From Mammaliicoccus sciuri (GTDB lineage Bacteria; Bacillota; Bacilli; Staphylococcales; Staphylococcaceae): DNA of 64,000 bases. The notes beneath the pieces were generated by a model. The model was not told where the DNA came from. It saw only the letters and a program-made list of their open reading frames with translations, and made no database searches. Position 1 is the first letter of the stretch; each line of letters opens with the position of its first letter. The stretch spans positions 186,001 through 250,000 of the forward strand of contig NZ_CP094824.1 of the NCBI RefSeq assembly GCF_025561425.1, written 5' to 3'. The translations under genes were made by a program, and so were the position numbers. Shown in pieces: positions 45,652 through 55,930 of this stretch.

Positions 45652-45759
45652 ATGATTTTATTAATAGGAAAAATCATCATCTCAGTCGGTCTCATAGTCG
45701 GTTCAATTATAGAAGAAACAATACGAGCTAAACGAAAGAAACAGTCTAGAACAAAATAA
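45652..45759 (+). CDS. Short membrane peptide, 35 residues
   Basis: ATG 45652 has AAAGGGTGAT upstream. The product has a hydrophobic N-terminal helix (MILLIGKIIISVGLIVGSII) and a basic tail (RAKRKKQSRTK). The stop codon lies inside the loop of a terminator, so the gene ends exactly at the transcript end. Similar tiny membrane peptides occur in staphylococci; function unknown. Stranding and spacing make it a likely third gene of the DUF3219-MsnO8 unit. Confidence 0.6.
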   Translation: MILLIGKIIISVGLIVGSIIEETIRAKRKKQSRTK

Positions 45760-45778
45760 GGTTCTAGACTGTTTTTTG
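45740..45778 (+). terminator. Terminator overlapping the 35-residue peptide gene
   Basis: Perfect 13-bp stem AACAGTCTAGAAC (45740-45752) / GTTCTAGACTGTT (45761-45773), then T residues. It could also act on the convergent acetyltransferase gene. Confidence 0.9.
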
Positions 45779-45791
45779 TTAATTTCATGTA

Positions 45792-47594
45792 TCATGACTT
45801 GATATGTTTATTAATTTCGGATACGAGTGCTTGTACGCCTTTATATTCTAAATGCACGCCGTCATAGGCGAAGTATTCTGAATGGCCGTGTGCTTTACTA
45901 TACCAATCTATCAGTTTGACGTTCTTATGTGCTTGAGCAATCTTTGATAATTTCTCATTCACACTTTGTTCCCAATCTCTTGGTACGTGTGTATTCACGA
46001 CATATACATGCGCATTACCAAACATTTTAATGAGCTTCGTCAAATCATCAAATGAAAAATCTCCATTCGTACCAAGTTCAAGTACAACTTGTTGATTGGC
46101 TTTGTTAAATGTACTGTATTTCTCTTGAACGAGTGGGATAGCATCATTTAAATTACGACCGACTTTACCATCTATTATTGCATCTGGATATGCTTTATGT
46201 ATTTCTTCGCCGATATCAACCATGACGGAATCACCGATAAATAACATCTTATCTTGATGTTTCCCTTTATGATTAATGGTTTCTTCGCTATTTACATTAA
46301 TTTTAGGAATAGGTAATATCAAACTATTTTTATGGTCGTGATTTGAAACTTTAAAAGTCGTCTTGGCATGATGATGTTGCGTTTGTTGTAAATAATCAAA
46401 ATGTCCTGAAAGTATTGTTAACATAAGACCAATTAATACTAAAATAATGCTACTCTTAGCAATGAGTGATTTTAATTGAGCTTTTCCAGGTTTGAAATAT
46501 GCTAACCCACGTACTCTAATGGGTACTTCAACATAGCGATATGAACATTCAGCTAACAGTAACGTTAATACGATTTCTATCAATATCATATAAAAGGGGA
46601 TTTGACCTTGAACGAAATGTTTATTGATAAATGTTATGACAGGGTAATGCCATAAATATAAACTATAAGATCTCTGTCCAATCCATAACAATAATCGATT
46701 ACCTAATACTTTAGATAATAATGTGCTAGGGTGAACAGCACTCGCAATGACAGGTAATGAACTTAAAGAGATAAGATAAATACCACCAAAGTATAACCAA
46801 TTGTCATTGGATGAAACAGTCAACATAAAGTAAATTAATAGCGCAATTGAAATACAACCTATCGTTTCAATTCCAATCTTTAACGGTGTTATAATTTGCT
46901 GTTTCAATCTAAAAGGCGACCATATGTATGCTAGTAATACACCTAATAACAAAGTTTGTAATCTAGTGTCTGTTCCAAAATATACTCTTGAATTATTAAC
47001 ATTCGGTTCAGCAATTAATATCATTAACAATAAAGAAATAAGAGAAGCTATAAATACAACTAAAACAAAATGCCTTTTTAACTTTTTAATGCGAAGTAAT
47101 ATCATTAATAAAATTGGCCAAAAAACATAAAATTGTTCTTCAATCGCTAAACTCCATAAATGTTTAAGTGGCATCACTTTGAAGCTATCAAAATAACTAA
47201 CATGATGAAAAATATACCACCAGTTGGATACATAAAATAAAGCAGCAAACGTATCTTGTTTTACACTTTTAATAATGCTCGGTTCAAATAATAAGGTATA
47301 TGTAAGTACAATACTTAATAAAAATAAGACTGCCGGCAGTATCCTTTTAATACGTTTCTTCCAAAAATGTAAGAGGTCTATCGTGCCTGTATGTTGATAT
47401 TCATGGATTAATAAGCTCGTAATTAAATAGGCAGAAATGATAAAAAAAGTATCCACACCTAAAAAACCACCCGATAACCACTTAGGATTAAGGTGATAAA
47501 TGATGATAGCTATAACCGCAATTGCACGTAAGCCATCTAGACCATATAAATAGCGAATTGGGTGTGACTTTATCTCTTTCATTTGATCATTCAT
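45792..47594 (-). CDS. OatA-like membrane O-acetyltransferase
   Basis: A 600-residue two-domain protein. Residues about 10-380 are an acyltransferase-3 membrane domain with some 11 helices (YLYGLDGLRAIAVIAIIIYH, GGFLGVDTFFIISAYLITS, HLWSLAIEEQFYVFWP). After a linker, an extracellular SGNH esterase-like domain holds MLFIGDSVMVDIGE (nucleophile Ser), GKVGRNL, LELGTNG and the DGVHLEYKG Asp-His pair. Size and layout match S. aureus OatA and its paralog, which acetylate muramic acid O-6 and give lysozyme resistance. Whether it is OatA itself or the paralog is uncertain. Confidence 0.85.
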   Translation of the reverse strand: MNDQMKEIKSHPIRYLYGLDGLRAIAVIAIIIYHLNPKWLSGGFLGVDTFFIISAYLITSLLIHEYQHTGTIDLLHFWKKRIKRILPAVLFLLSIVLTYTLLFEPSIIKSVKQDTFAALFYVSNWWYIFHHVSYFDSFKVMPLKHLWSLAIEEQFYVFWPILLMILLRIKKLKRHFVLVVFIASLISLLLMILIAEPNVNNSRVYFGTDTRLQTLLLGVLLAYIWSPFRLKQQIITPLKIGIETIGCISIALLIYFMLTVSSNDNWLYFGGIYLISLSSLPVIASAVHPSTLLSKVLGNRLLLWIGQRSYSLYLWHYPVITFINKHFVQGQIPFYMILIEIVLTLLLAECSYRYVEVPIRVRGLAYFKPGKAQLKSLIAKSSIILVLIGLMLTILSGHFDYLQQTQHHHAKTTFKVSNHDHKNSLILPIPKINVNSEETINHKGKHQDKMLFIGDSVMVDIGEEIHKAYPDAIIDGKVGRNLNDAIPLVQEKYSTFNKANQQVVLELGTNGDFSFDDLTKLIKMFGNAHVYVVNTHVPRDWEQSVNEKLSKIAQAHKNVKLIDWYSKAHGHSEYFAYDGVHLEYKGVQALVSEINKHIKS

Positions 47595-47677
47595 TTCTCA
47601 TTGACTCCTCAATAAATTGTAAAAATCTCTAATAAGAAATATTGTACCATAATTTACCGAGGATTTCAAGTTTAAGT

Positions 47678-48967
47678 TAGCCACCTATAATGACTGAGGT
47701 GTACACAAGGGTTAACCGTATTCGAACCTGTTGAGGATTGATTGGTTTTAATCAATTAATACTCAACAGGTAACCAAAGCTAAGACTTTAGCTTTGGAAA
47801 GATTCATACAGATTGAGGTGCTTTAAACTTTCTGCCATATTATGATGAGCTGTGTTGTAATTTAAAGTCTTTCTAGGATAGTCATTCATATATTGTTGTA
47901 TGGCTTTTATGAAGCGTTTTTGAACATTGGATAAATCATGTGCTTTTGGAATAAAACGACGAATCATTTTATGTTGGTTTTCACTTGTCCCACGTTCATA
48001 TGATGAGAATGGATGTGTGAAGTATATTTCTATCATATGGCCAAATTCTTCATACAGCGATGCAAATTCTGAACCATTGTCAGATGTGATAGATTTGAAG
48101 ATTTTTGGTGCTTTTTCGTCTAAGGAGTCAAATAAGTTTTTCAATGCGTGAGACACCGCATCAGCACTTTTACTCTCTATTATTTCTAGTATTTCAAAAC
48201 GCGTTTGTCTCTCAACAAGTGTTAAGATAACTGGCTTTGACTTGTTTTTAGTTCCTATTACGGTATCTATTTCCCAGTGACCAAAAGACTGACGTGATTC
48301 AATTTCACTAGGACGTGTCTCAATACTTGGACCGAGCACTCGACTGTGTGGATGATTATGGTAGCTATTCTGAGTAGAGTGACGTCTTTTTAATTTTTCT
48401 AGTAGATCAATATTCTTAGTTTCCATGATTTGTTGATCTATCCAAGCATATACTGTCGTTGTTGAAGGGATTTTTTCTCTTTCAAAACATTGTTCCTTGT
48501 GAGCATATGCCACGACTGCTTCAGGTGACCAGCGTTTCTTTTTCATGAGGTGATCTGCCCATGGAATAAATAATGGGTTCTTCTTCCATAAGGGCTGAGC
48601 ACCACATTGTTGTCTGTTTTGTCGATAACGTTGTTGACCTAGTGAAGAAAAATAAATTTGCGTCTCATATTCATAGACTTTATGTTGTTGTTTTTGTCGT
48701 TTAATTTGACGTGTTGTTCCTCGATGAATTTCGTTATTGATTGTTTGAGGTGCACGTCCTAATTCACGCGCGATTGCACGATTTGAAAAACCTAAATTTT
48801 TAAGTGTTTCTATTTGAACACGTTCTTCATAACTTAAGTGTGTTCCTTTATGGTTTGTCATGTTAGAATAAGTATGCGTCATGTGAATTCATTCCTTTAT
48901 TGATTTGGTCTGGTAGCCTCAATAATAACATGAAATTCACGTGGCGTTTTTTGTCTAAAGGTGGCTA
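47678..48967 (-). mobile_element. IS30-family element (1290 bp)
   Basis: Ends TAGCCACCT (left) and AGGTGGCTA (right) form an inverted repeat that extends imperfectly inward. AGT is repeated at both sides (47675-47677, 48968-48970), consistent with a short target duplication. One transposase gene fills the element. It sits in the gap after oatA-like, so no gene is visibly broken. Confidence 0.85.
47788..48882 (-). CDS. IS30-family transposase
   Basis: A 364-residue transposase with N-terminal HTH (SYEERVQIETLKNLGFSNRAIARELGR) and C-terminal rve domain. The acidic triad is visible in HWEIDTVIGTKNKS (Asp), ITSDNGSEFAS (Asp) and SSYERGTSENQHKMIRRF (Glu), the normal IS30 arrangement. Full length and undamaged. 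Its 3' end overlaps a hairpin CCAAAGCTAA/TTAGCTTTGG (47774-47797), and a second hairpin CCTGTTGAG/CTCAACAGG lies at 47727-47770; together they may terminate transcription inside the element. ATG 48882 is the longest start; a later ATG (residue 8) is also possible. Confidence 0.92.
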   Translation of the reverse strand: MTHTYSNMTNHKGTHLSYEERVQIETLKNLGFSNRAIARELGRAPQTINNEIHRGTTRQIKRQKQQHKVYEYETQIYFSSLGQQRYRQNRQQCGAQPLWKKNPLFIPWADHLMKKKRWSPEAVVAYAHKEQCFEREKIPSTTTVYAWIDQQIMETKNIDLLEKLKRRHSTQNSYHNHPHSRVLGPSIETRPSEIESRQSFGHWEIDTVIGTKNKSKPVILTLVERQTRFEILEIIESKSADAVSHALKNLFDSLDEKAPKIFKSITSDNGSEFASLYEEFGHMIEIYFTHPFSSYERGTSENQHKMIRRFIPKAHDLSNVQKRFIKAIQQYMNDYPRKTLNYNTAHHNMAESLKHLNLYESFQS

Positions 48968-49032
48968 AGTTGATTATAAAATCCACCAAACCGAAACAAG
49001 ATCGTTAGCCGACAAAAAATACAAAAAAATAC

Positions 49033-49064
49033 AAAAAAACTGGACCATATCAATCATGGTCCAG
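49033..49064 (-). terminator. Terminator after the 100-residue unknown gene
   Basis: Stem CTGGACCAT (49040-49048) / ATGGTCCAG (49056-49064) followed on the reverse strand by seven T residues. Confidence 0.85.
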
Positions 49065-49083
49065 CCTCATAATATAAATCTAC

Positions 49084-49386
49084 TTAACACATTCGTTTCA
49101 ATAACTCAGCTTTAATAATATTTTGTGCTTCTTTGTAATTCTCTGCAGTATGTTCCTGTGCATTTACAATAAGTAAGTCAATTAAATCAGAATCACTTTT
49201 TTGACTAACTTCAACTTCGAATTGGAAAATGTTTTCTTCTGTTTCCCTATGGCTCGCGTTTGGCTTAATAATTTGATAGTAATTATCAGCGCCTAATCCA
49301 CCTTCTTCAATCATAACTGAAATCTCTGAAGATCTTTGTTCATTCTGCCGGTTCACTTTTATAAGATTCTTACCTTCAACAGTCAT
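49084..49386 (-). CDS. Unknown 100-residue cytosolic protein
   Basis: ATG 49386 has an excellent GGAGG 9 nt upstream, and a terminator follows 20 bp after the stop, so the gene is real. The product is acidic and soluble. The first half looks like beta strands (IEEGGLGADNYYQII, NIFQFEVEVSQKSDSDLIDL) and the second half helical (AENYKEAQNIIKAELLKRMC). The pattern of an N-terminal strand domain plus a helix resembles small staphylococcal hypotheticals of unknown role. No family is recognised. Confidence 0.75.
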   Translation of the reverse strand: MTVEGKNLIKVNRQNEQRSSEISVMIEEGGLGADNYYQIIKPNASHRETEENIFQFEVEVSQKSDSDLIDLLIVNAQEHTAENYKEAQNIIKAELLKRMC

Positions 49387-49641
49387 TTGAAAAACCTCCT
49401 TGATTACTCATAATGAATATCCAAAATTCAAAGCAAGAGACAAATATCTATTTAACAATAGTGTATTATTACACAGTCGAAATTACAAATAGAACGCTCA
49501 AATAAAAATGCAATATTTTACATACGTCAAATTTGGAAAATAGTAAAATTATAATTATTTTACCAGTTATTGACAAAGTTTACAGAATAATTAAAATATT
49601 TATTACATATATATAACTTAAATAAACAAGGGGGTCTGAAA

Positions 49642-51375
49642 ATGAAACCATATTGGAAAACTTTTTTATTAGTATGTTTAAGTTTAATGCTTGTATTAGC
49701 AGCATGTGGCAAAGGGGAAAATAAGGATTCTAAAAAGGAATCAGCTATGGAAAATAAAACTGGAAAAAGTGATGCTAGAGGTGGCACTTTGAAAGTTGGT
49801 ATTGGCGATGCACCTGAAGGTAATTTCCAAGGTATTTTTGCTGGTACGGCAGGTGATTCTGAAGTTATCGGTTATTTCAACGATGGCTTAGTAGATTTCG
49901 ATGACCATTTACAAATAAAGCCACATATTTTGTCATGAGATAAGAAAGATGGAGACAATCTAACTTATACATTCAAAATGAAAAAAGGCATTAAGTGGCA
50001 TGATGGCAATCCACTTACTATGAACGATTGGATTTTTACTTTAGAAACATTAGCAAATAAAGATTATGATGGTCCACGTTATAGTGGTGTTGAGCTAATT
50101 AAAGGTGCCGAAGAGAAACATGCTGGTAAAGCAGACAAAGTAGAAGGTATTAAGAAAATAGATGACTACACTGTAGAAATTACATTTAAGAAAGAAAAAT
50201 CAAACAACTTATATGCTTTATGGACTGGATCGCTTATTAGTGAAAAAGTATTTAAAGATATTCCTGTAAAAGAGATGGCTAAATCTGATGCAGTACGTAA
50301 ACATCCAATAGGAATAGGTCCATTTAAAGTTAAAAATATTGTTGATGGTGAGTCAGTTGAATTTGTTAAGAATAAAGATTACTGGCAAGGTGAACCTAAG
50401 TTAGACAAAATTAATTTAAGAGTTGTAGAACAAACTTCAATTGCACAAGCTTTAGAAAAAGGTGAAATTGATATGTCTTCTGTTTCACCACCGATTGCTA
50501 AAGAAATTAAAGATAGTAAATCTGAAAACGTTAAATTATTAGAAGCACCTTCAACGTCTTATGCAATTATTGGTTTTGTGTTGAATGATTATGATAAAGA
50601 GAAGAATGAAATTGGTAAACCACGTCCTAAATATCAATCTAAGGAATTAAGACAAGCTATGGCATATGCGATCAATCGTGATGAATGGATTAAAGCATTC
50701 TATCATGGTTATGGTAAACCGTTAAATGGTTTAATTCCATCATCACACTGGAGTGGTGCTAAAAAAGGTGAAGTAACAGAATACAAATATGATGTTAAAA
50801 AAGCAGAAAAATTATTAGATAAAGCTGGATACAAAGATAAAGATGGTGATGGCTTTAGAGAAGATCCAGATGGTAAAAAGTTTGAAATCAATCTTAAGCA
50901 CTATGCAGGAACGAACCCAACATTTGAACCTCGTACAGCAGCACTTAAAGGATATTGGGAAAAAATTGGTCTAAAAACAAAAGTAGAAATGGTTGAGTTT
51001 GGTAAATATAACGATGATTTAGAGAAAGGCTCTAAAGATATGGAAGTTTACTTCCGTACTTGGATTCAAGGAGCGGACCCAGATCCATCAGAAATGTACA
51101 AATCAACAGCACTTTGGAACGAAACAAGATATAAAAATGAAAAAGCTGACAAGTTATTAGATGAAGCTATCGACTCTAAAATTGTTGGTGATGACCAAGA
51201 TAAACGTAAGAAGAAATACTTAGAGTGGCAAAAAATCTGGGCAGAAGAAATTCCAGCAATACCACTTACTGAATTAATTGATACAACAGCTGTAAATAAA
51301 AGAGTTAAAAATTATGAAGTTTCATTAAAAGGTGCAAATCCAATCTACGAATGGACTGTAGAGAAAGACAAATAA
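49642..51375 (+). pseudogene. Oligopeptide-binding lipoprotein OppA, nonsense codon near residue 99
   Basis: ATG 49642 follows AAGGGGGTC. The signal peptide ends LVLAAC, then the SBP_bac_5 domain starts (GGTLKVGIGDAPEGNF). A TGA at 49936-49938 stops it after KPHILS. The same frame goes on DKKDGDNLTYTFKMKKGIKWHDG through the whole binding domain to 51375. TGG to TGA fits, since the family has Trp there (W-D-K..DG..YTF). Intact length 577 residues. It would capture peptides outside the cell for the DFBC genes downstream. Restart at ATG 49978 would give a protein lacking signal and first lobe strands. Confidence 0.88.
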
Positions 51376-51400
51376 ATAATTTAGTGCGGTAACTTTTAGG

Positions 51401-51432
51401 AGTCTGGAACAGTCTGTCGTTCCAGGCTCTTA
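51401..51432 (+). terminator. Intra-operon terminator after oppA
   Basis: Stem AGTCTGGAAC (51401-51410) / GTTCCAGGCT (51419-51428) with one mismatch, then T-rich sequence. Such a site is usual between a binding-protein gene and its permease genes, allowing more OppA to be made. Confidence 0.7.
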
Positions 51433-51500
51433 TTATATATAAGCGTTACATTAATAACTTTAAAAAGTGTAATGGATTTATAAGCTATCGGGGGGATAAT

Positions 51501-52511
51501 ATGCATGGTAATCATTTGTTAGAAATACATAATTTAAGTACAGGATTTGATATAAACGGTAAGAACTACAATGCGATTTCTAATGTTAATTTAACTTTAG
51601 AGAAAGGTGGAATATTGGGGGGTGTAGGAGAATCTGGTTCTGGGAAACCAGTGTTAAGTATGTCGATTTTAAAATTATTACCTGAAAAAATTGCGAAAAT
51701 TAATTCTGGTGAGATCAAATATATGGGTGAACGTATTGATCAATATACGAATGAACAATTAAATAATATTAGAGGAAAAGAACTTGCTATGATTTTCCAA
51801 GAGCCGATGACATCACTTAACCCAGTATTTACAATAGCTAATCAATTGATCGAAATGATGCTATTACACTTAAATATTTCTAAGAAAGAAGCTAAAGAAA
51901 GAGCGATAGATCTATTGAAAAAGGTAGGCATACCAAGAGCGCAGCAAGTTATTAACGAGAACCCTCACCAATTATCTGGAGGTATGAGACAGAGAGTCAT
52001 GATTGCTATGTCGATTTCTTGCTACCCTAAATTACTTATTGCGGATGAACCTACAACAGCACTCGACGTAACTGTTCAAGCGCAAATATTAGATTTATTG
52101 AAGAAGGTTCAAGATGAAACGGATATGGGCGTTATCTTTATATCACATGACTTAGGTGTTATTGCAGAAATATGTGATACTGTCGCAGTTATGTATGCAG
52201 GTAAAATTGTTGAACGTGCTTCAGTAGAAGAAATATTTAATAATCCTAAACATCCATATACGAAATTACTATTACAAACAATACCAAGATTAGATATCAA
52301 ACAAGATAAATTAGAAACAATTAAAGGTTCAGTACCTTCTATAGATAAAATACCGAGTGTTGGATGTAACTTTTATGATAGATGCCCATTTGCGATGGAC
52401 GCCTGTGCAACGACAAATTTAAAAGATATCTCTATAAATGAACATCATAAAGTTTCGTGTCATTTATATGATGAATCGATATCAGAAAAAGGGGGTCCAT
52501 TACATGTCTAA
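51501..52511 (+). CDS. Oligopeptide ABC transporter ATPase OppD, altered Walker A
   Basis: A 336-residue ATPase with GGGGGGATAAT before ATG 51501. Switch elements: Walker A reads GESGSGKPVL, Q-loop MIFQEPMTSL, signature LSGGMRQRVMIA, Walker B KLLIADEPTTALD, H-loop FISHDLGV, and the C-terminal oligopeptide-type cysteine motif VGCNFYDRCPFAMDAC. The serine or threonine that coordinates magnesium after the Walker lysine is a proline (CCA, 51648-51650), which should block ATP hydrolysis. The reading frame is otherwise complete. Its end overlaps the oppF start by 8 bp. Confidence 0.9.
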   Translation: MHGNHLLEIHNLSTGFDINGKNYNAISNVNLTLEKGGILGGVGESGSGKPVLSMSILKLLPEKIAKINSGEIKYMGERIDQYTNEQLNNIRGKELAMIFQEPMTSLNPVFTIANQLIEMMLLHLNISKKEAKERAIDLLKKVGIPRAQQVINENPHQLSGGMRQRVMIAMSISCYPKLLIADEPTTALDVTVQAQILDLLKKVQDETDMGVIFISHDLGVIAEICDTVAVMYAGKIVERASVEEIFNNPKHPYTKLLLQTIPRLDIKQDKLETIKGSVPSIDKIPSVGCNFYDRCPFAMDACATTNLKDISINEHHKVSCHLYDESISEKGGPLHV

Positions 52512-52587
52512 TGAGTATGTATTAGAAGTTAAAAATCTTAAACAGTACTCCCCAATTGGTAGTGACCCCCCAAAGTTAGAGTTTCCA

Positions 52588-53521
52588 TTATGCTATTAAT
52601 TGGCTGGATTGAGTTCGGTATTGTACTGGACTTCGTCCAGCCAATTTTAATTTCAAACGTTCATTGTTATACCAATAGATGTAATCCTCAATTATTCTTT
52701 TTAATGTTTCATAGTTAACAAGTTCTTCTCCATGATACATTTCCTGCTTCATGATGCCAAAGAAATTCTCCATAGAAGCATTATCCGCACACGTCGCTTT
52801 ACGTGACATACTTTGATAAATCCTTTGTTCCGATAATCTTCTAATCCATGCATTATGCTGATAATGCCAACCTTGATCAGAATGTATCGTCGTACGATAT
52901 GGTGCTTCATGCTTAATGATTGTAACTGCTTTATCCAATGATTGAAGTACTAAGTCTAATGTTGGTCTTCTGGATATACCATAAGAAATGATTTCCCCAT
53001 TGTATAAATCCATAATAGGGCTGAGATATAATTTTTGTTCTTCAGCACATTTAAATTCAGTGATATCTGTCACTAATTTTTGAAGTCGAATAGATGTATG
53101 GAATCTACGATTCAAGCGATTTTCAGCCACTTTACCAACTGTACCTTTGTATGATTGATAGCGTGATTTACGTGTGAATTTTTGACATTTTAATCCTAGT
53201 TCTCGCATAATTCGTTGTACTTTCTTATGGTTAATGAGATAACCTTGATTTCTCAAAGCTAAATATATACGACGATAGCCGTATTTACCGTTGTGTTTTT
53301 GAAAAAGTTCAATGATCTTTTTCTTCCAACCTTTATCTAAATCTTCCTTTTGTAATTGTTTGGCATGGTAATGATAGGTTGCTTCTGGTATACCAACCTT
53401 TACTAAGATATCTTTTAATTTGAATCCTTCTTCTTTGAGTTCGAATGCCACTGCTGCTTGTGCTTTTCTAGAAAGGCACTCGGATTCTCTCGAAAAGCAT
53501 TCAACTTTTTTAAATAAGCAT
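52588..53521 (-). CDS. IS3-family OrfB transposase domain of the oppF element
   Basis: The -1 frame from the slip site runs into KEEGFKLKDILVKVGIPEATYHYH, HNGKYGYRRIYLALRNQG, and the integrase core: D in LVTDITEFK, D in TIHSDQGWHYQ, E in ENFFGIMKQEM. The triad is complete. An ATG at 53451 could start a separate 287-residue OrfB, as in some family members, but the heptamer suggests OrfAB fusion. Since OrfA is frameshifted, the fused transposase cannot be made here without another change. Confidence 0.85.
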
Positions 53522-53967
53522 TCTCTAATCGAAGATTTTCATTTTCTAGCTCTAACTCTTTTTCTCGTGATAGGTTTTGATTAGATTTCTTCTGTTTCTT
53601 CTTTTTCATGGGAGGTCGTCCTTTCGGCTTTTCGAGTCCTTCCACACCTTCTTTGTCATATATCTTTTTCCATCGCACAATAATAGATGGGGTATTTAGG
53701 CCAAATTTAATCGCTGTATCTTGGAAGGAATCGTCTGTTCTTTTCATATAGTTTAATACATTTATTTTGAATGTAACAGAATAAACTGTCTTTTTCTGTT
53801 TCTTTTTTAATGCCATCTACACCGAATGATTGAAAGGCTTTTACCCATGTTCGTATAATAATTTTATCAGGTATATTATATTTTTTAGCTAATTTTCGAT
53901 AACCATAATGGCCATCTAGATAATCTCTTACAACTTTCAACTTAAATTCATCACTATATTTTGTCAT
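53415..53967 (-). pseudogene. IS3-family OrfA of the oppF element, frameshifted
   Basis: ATG 53967 starts TKYSDEFKLKVVRDYLDGHYGYRKLAK, an HTH domain. At a run of six T residues on the + strand (53803-53808) the frame breaks: DGIKKETEK is read where the other frame gives the expected DGIKKKQKKTVYSVTFKINVL. One base fewer would restore a protein of about 183 residues. The second half holds another HTH and a leucine-rich coiled helix, then an A_AAA_AAG slip site (53515-53521) leading to OrfB. Confidence 0.8.
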
Positions 53968-54956
53968 ATTAAAACACCCCCTAAAGTTAGTTTTTTTACT
54001 CTAACTTTAGGGGTGCAGTACCATTAAAGGTGGCGTTTTTCAGCGTAAAGTTGGAGAAGTAAAAGCAGTCGATGGTATTTCTTTTAATATTAAAGCCGGA
54101 CAAACTGTCGGACTTGTTGGTGAATCAGGATGTGGTAAATCTTCAGCTGGTAGAACCATTTTACAATTACAAAAGGCAACATCTGGAGAAATTATTTTTT
54201 GTAATCAAGACATTACAAAATTAAAAGGAAAGTCTTTAAGACAAGTGAGAAAAGGATTCCAAATGGTATTCCAAGATCCTTATGCTTCTTTGAATCCAAT
54301 GCAGATGATTGGAGATATTATTGGAGAGCCAATTAGAAATTATTACAAGAAATCTCAAGAAGAAGTGAAATCAGAAGTGTTAGAGCTTCTAGAAAAAGTT
54401 GGACTTAATGAAGAAGCTTACTATAAATATGCGCATGAATTTTCTGGAGGACAAAGGCAACGTGTAGGTATCGCTAGAGCGCTTGCGTTAAAACCTAAAT
54501 TGATTATTGCGGATGAACCAGTAAGTGCATTAGACGTATCTGTTCAATCTCAAGTATTAAATATCATGGCAGACTTACAAAAAGAATTTGGACTGAGTTA
54601 CTTATTTATTGCGCATGATTTAAGCGTTGTTAAACATGTAAGTGATTATATATGTGTGATGTATTTAGGACATATCATAGAAAAAGGACCCGCTGATTTA
54701 ATATATGAAAACCCTAGACATCCTTATACACAATCGTTAATTTCAGCAATACCGGAAATAGATCCTGCGAAGCGGAAGAAGAGAATTTTATTAGAAGGTG
54801 ACTTACCATCACCGAGTAATCCGCCAAAAGGTTGTCCATTCCATACAAGATGTCCTTATGTGAGAAAAGAATGTTCAGTTGAAAAACCGAGCTATCGTAA
54901 AGTTGGAGACGAACATTATGCTACATGTATTCTGCTAGAAGATGAGGTGAAAATAA

Positions 54957-55919
54957 ATGATAACTCTAATCATTAGAAGATTATTACTTATGATTCCATT
55001 ACTATTTTTAATTTCTATCGTCATTTTTGCTTTAGCCAAAATGCAACCAGGAGATACGTTTACTGGTCAAAAATTGCCCAATGTTAGTTCGAAATATTAT
55101 GAAGAACAAAGAGAAAAATTAGGACTCAATGATCCTTTGCATAAACAGTATCTTACATGGGGGAATAAGATACTTCATGGAGAATTAGGAGATTCGATTA
55201 GATATAAAAGACCAGTTATGGATTTAGTAAAAGAACGTATGCCTAATACGATTTTATTAGGTGTTATCAGTTTAGTCATTACATATATGATTGCCTTTCC
55301 GCTTGGCATAGTTTCGGGTAGGAAACCATATAGTTTATACGACTATAGTATACAAGTGTTGAATTATCTTATGTTGGCTATTCCTTCCTTTGTTGCAGGT
55401 GTGTTTGCGATATATGTATTTGCCTTTCAATTGGGATGGTTCCCATTTTCAGGTTCAGTTGAAATCGGACTTGAAGAAGGTAGTTTGTCATATTATATAA
55501 GTAAGTTATATCACGCTATTTTACCAGGAATGATATTGGGGTTATTATCAACTGCAAGTTATATACAATTCTTACGTAATGACATTATTGAAGTATCTAG
55601 AAAAGATTATATACGTACAGCACGTTCAAAAGGGTTATCGGAATCTAAAATTTATAATAAACACATTTTAAGAAATTCAATCATTCCGATTGTTACATTC
55701 TTTGGGTCTGACGTGTTATCTGTATTTGGTGGTGCAGTTATAACTGAATCAATCTTTTCATATCCTGGAATTGGGAAGTTGCTGATTGAATCTATTGGTG
55801 GTAAAGATTATCCACTCATGATGTCGTTGTTATTGTTCTTTTCATTTTTAGGGTTATTAGCCAATTTAATTTCGGATATTTCATATAGTTTAGTAGATCC
55901 ACGTATCAAGAGTAACTAA
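54957..55919 (+). CDS. Oligopeptide ABC transporter permease OppB
   Basis: A 320-residue inner-membrane permease with six helices. ATG 54957 is supported by GAGGTG and overlaps oppF by 20 bp. The N-terminal RRLLLMIPLLFLISIVIFALAK helix, the binding-protein-dependent permease loop (DYIRTARSKGLSESKIYNKHILRN, EAA motif) and a C-terminal DPRI are typical of the AppB/OppB group. Gene order A-D-F-B-C resembles B. subtilis app-type operons. It appears intact, but has no working ATPases beside it. Confidence 0.9.
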   Translation: MITLIIRRLLLMIPLLFLISIVIFALAKMQPGDTFTGQKLPNVSSKYYEEQREKLGLNDPLHKQYLTWGNKILHGELGDSIRYKRPVMDLVKERMPNTILLGVISLVITYMIAFPLGIVSGRKPYSLYDYSIQVLNYLMLAIPSFVAGVFAIYVFAFQLGWFPFSGSVEIGLEEGSLSYYISKLYHAILPGMILGLLSTASYIQFLRNDIIEVSRKDYIRTARSKGLSESKIYNKHILRNSIIPIVTFFGSDVLSVFGGAVITESIFSYPGIGKLLIESIGGKDYPLMMSLLLFFSFLGLLANLISDISYSLVDPRIKSN

Positions 55920-55930
55920 GGGGGGATAAT

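Larger units (their letters stand above)
52558..54022 (-). mobile_element. IS3-family element inside oppF (1465 bp)
   Basis: Imperfect 24-bp ends: GGTAGTGACCCCCCAAAGTT at left and, inverted, GGTACTGCACCCCTAAAGTT at right. ATT is duplicated (52555-52557, 54023-54025). It is a different IS3-family element from the 1492/1493-bp pair. orfA and orfB are on the reverse strand, opposite to oppF. Confidence 0.9.
52504..54976 (+). pseudogene. Oligopeptide ABC transporter ATPase OppF, interrupted by an IS
   Basis: The first 18 codons (ATG 52504, SNEYVLEVKNLKQYSPI) precede the IS, and IKGGVFQRKVGEVKAVDG continues after it at 54023. Removing the IS and one ATT copy restores an open frame of about 334 residues. 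The 3' part has a normal Walker A (GESGCGKSSAG), HEFSGGQRQRVGIARAL, LIIADEPVSALD and the C-terminal CPFHTRCPY motif. With the insertion the first start after the IS is ATG 54245, past the Walker A, so any product would be inactive. Overlaps oppB by 20 bp. Confidence 0.9.

Noticed and set aside
49525..49545. CodY box before oppA
   Set aside because: The best candidate near AAATTTGGAAAATA has about six mismatches to the consensus, too weak to claim.
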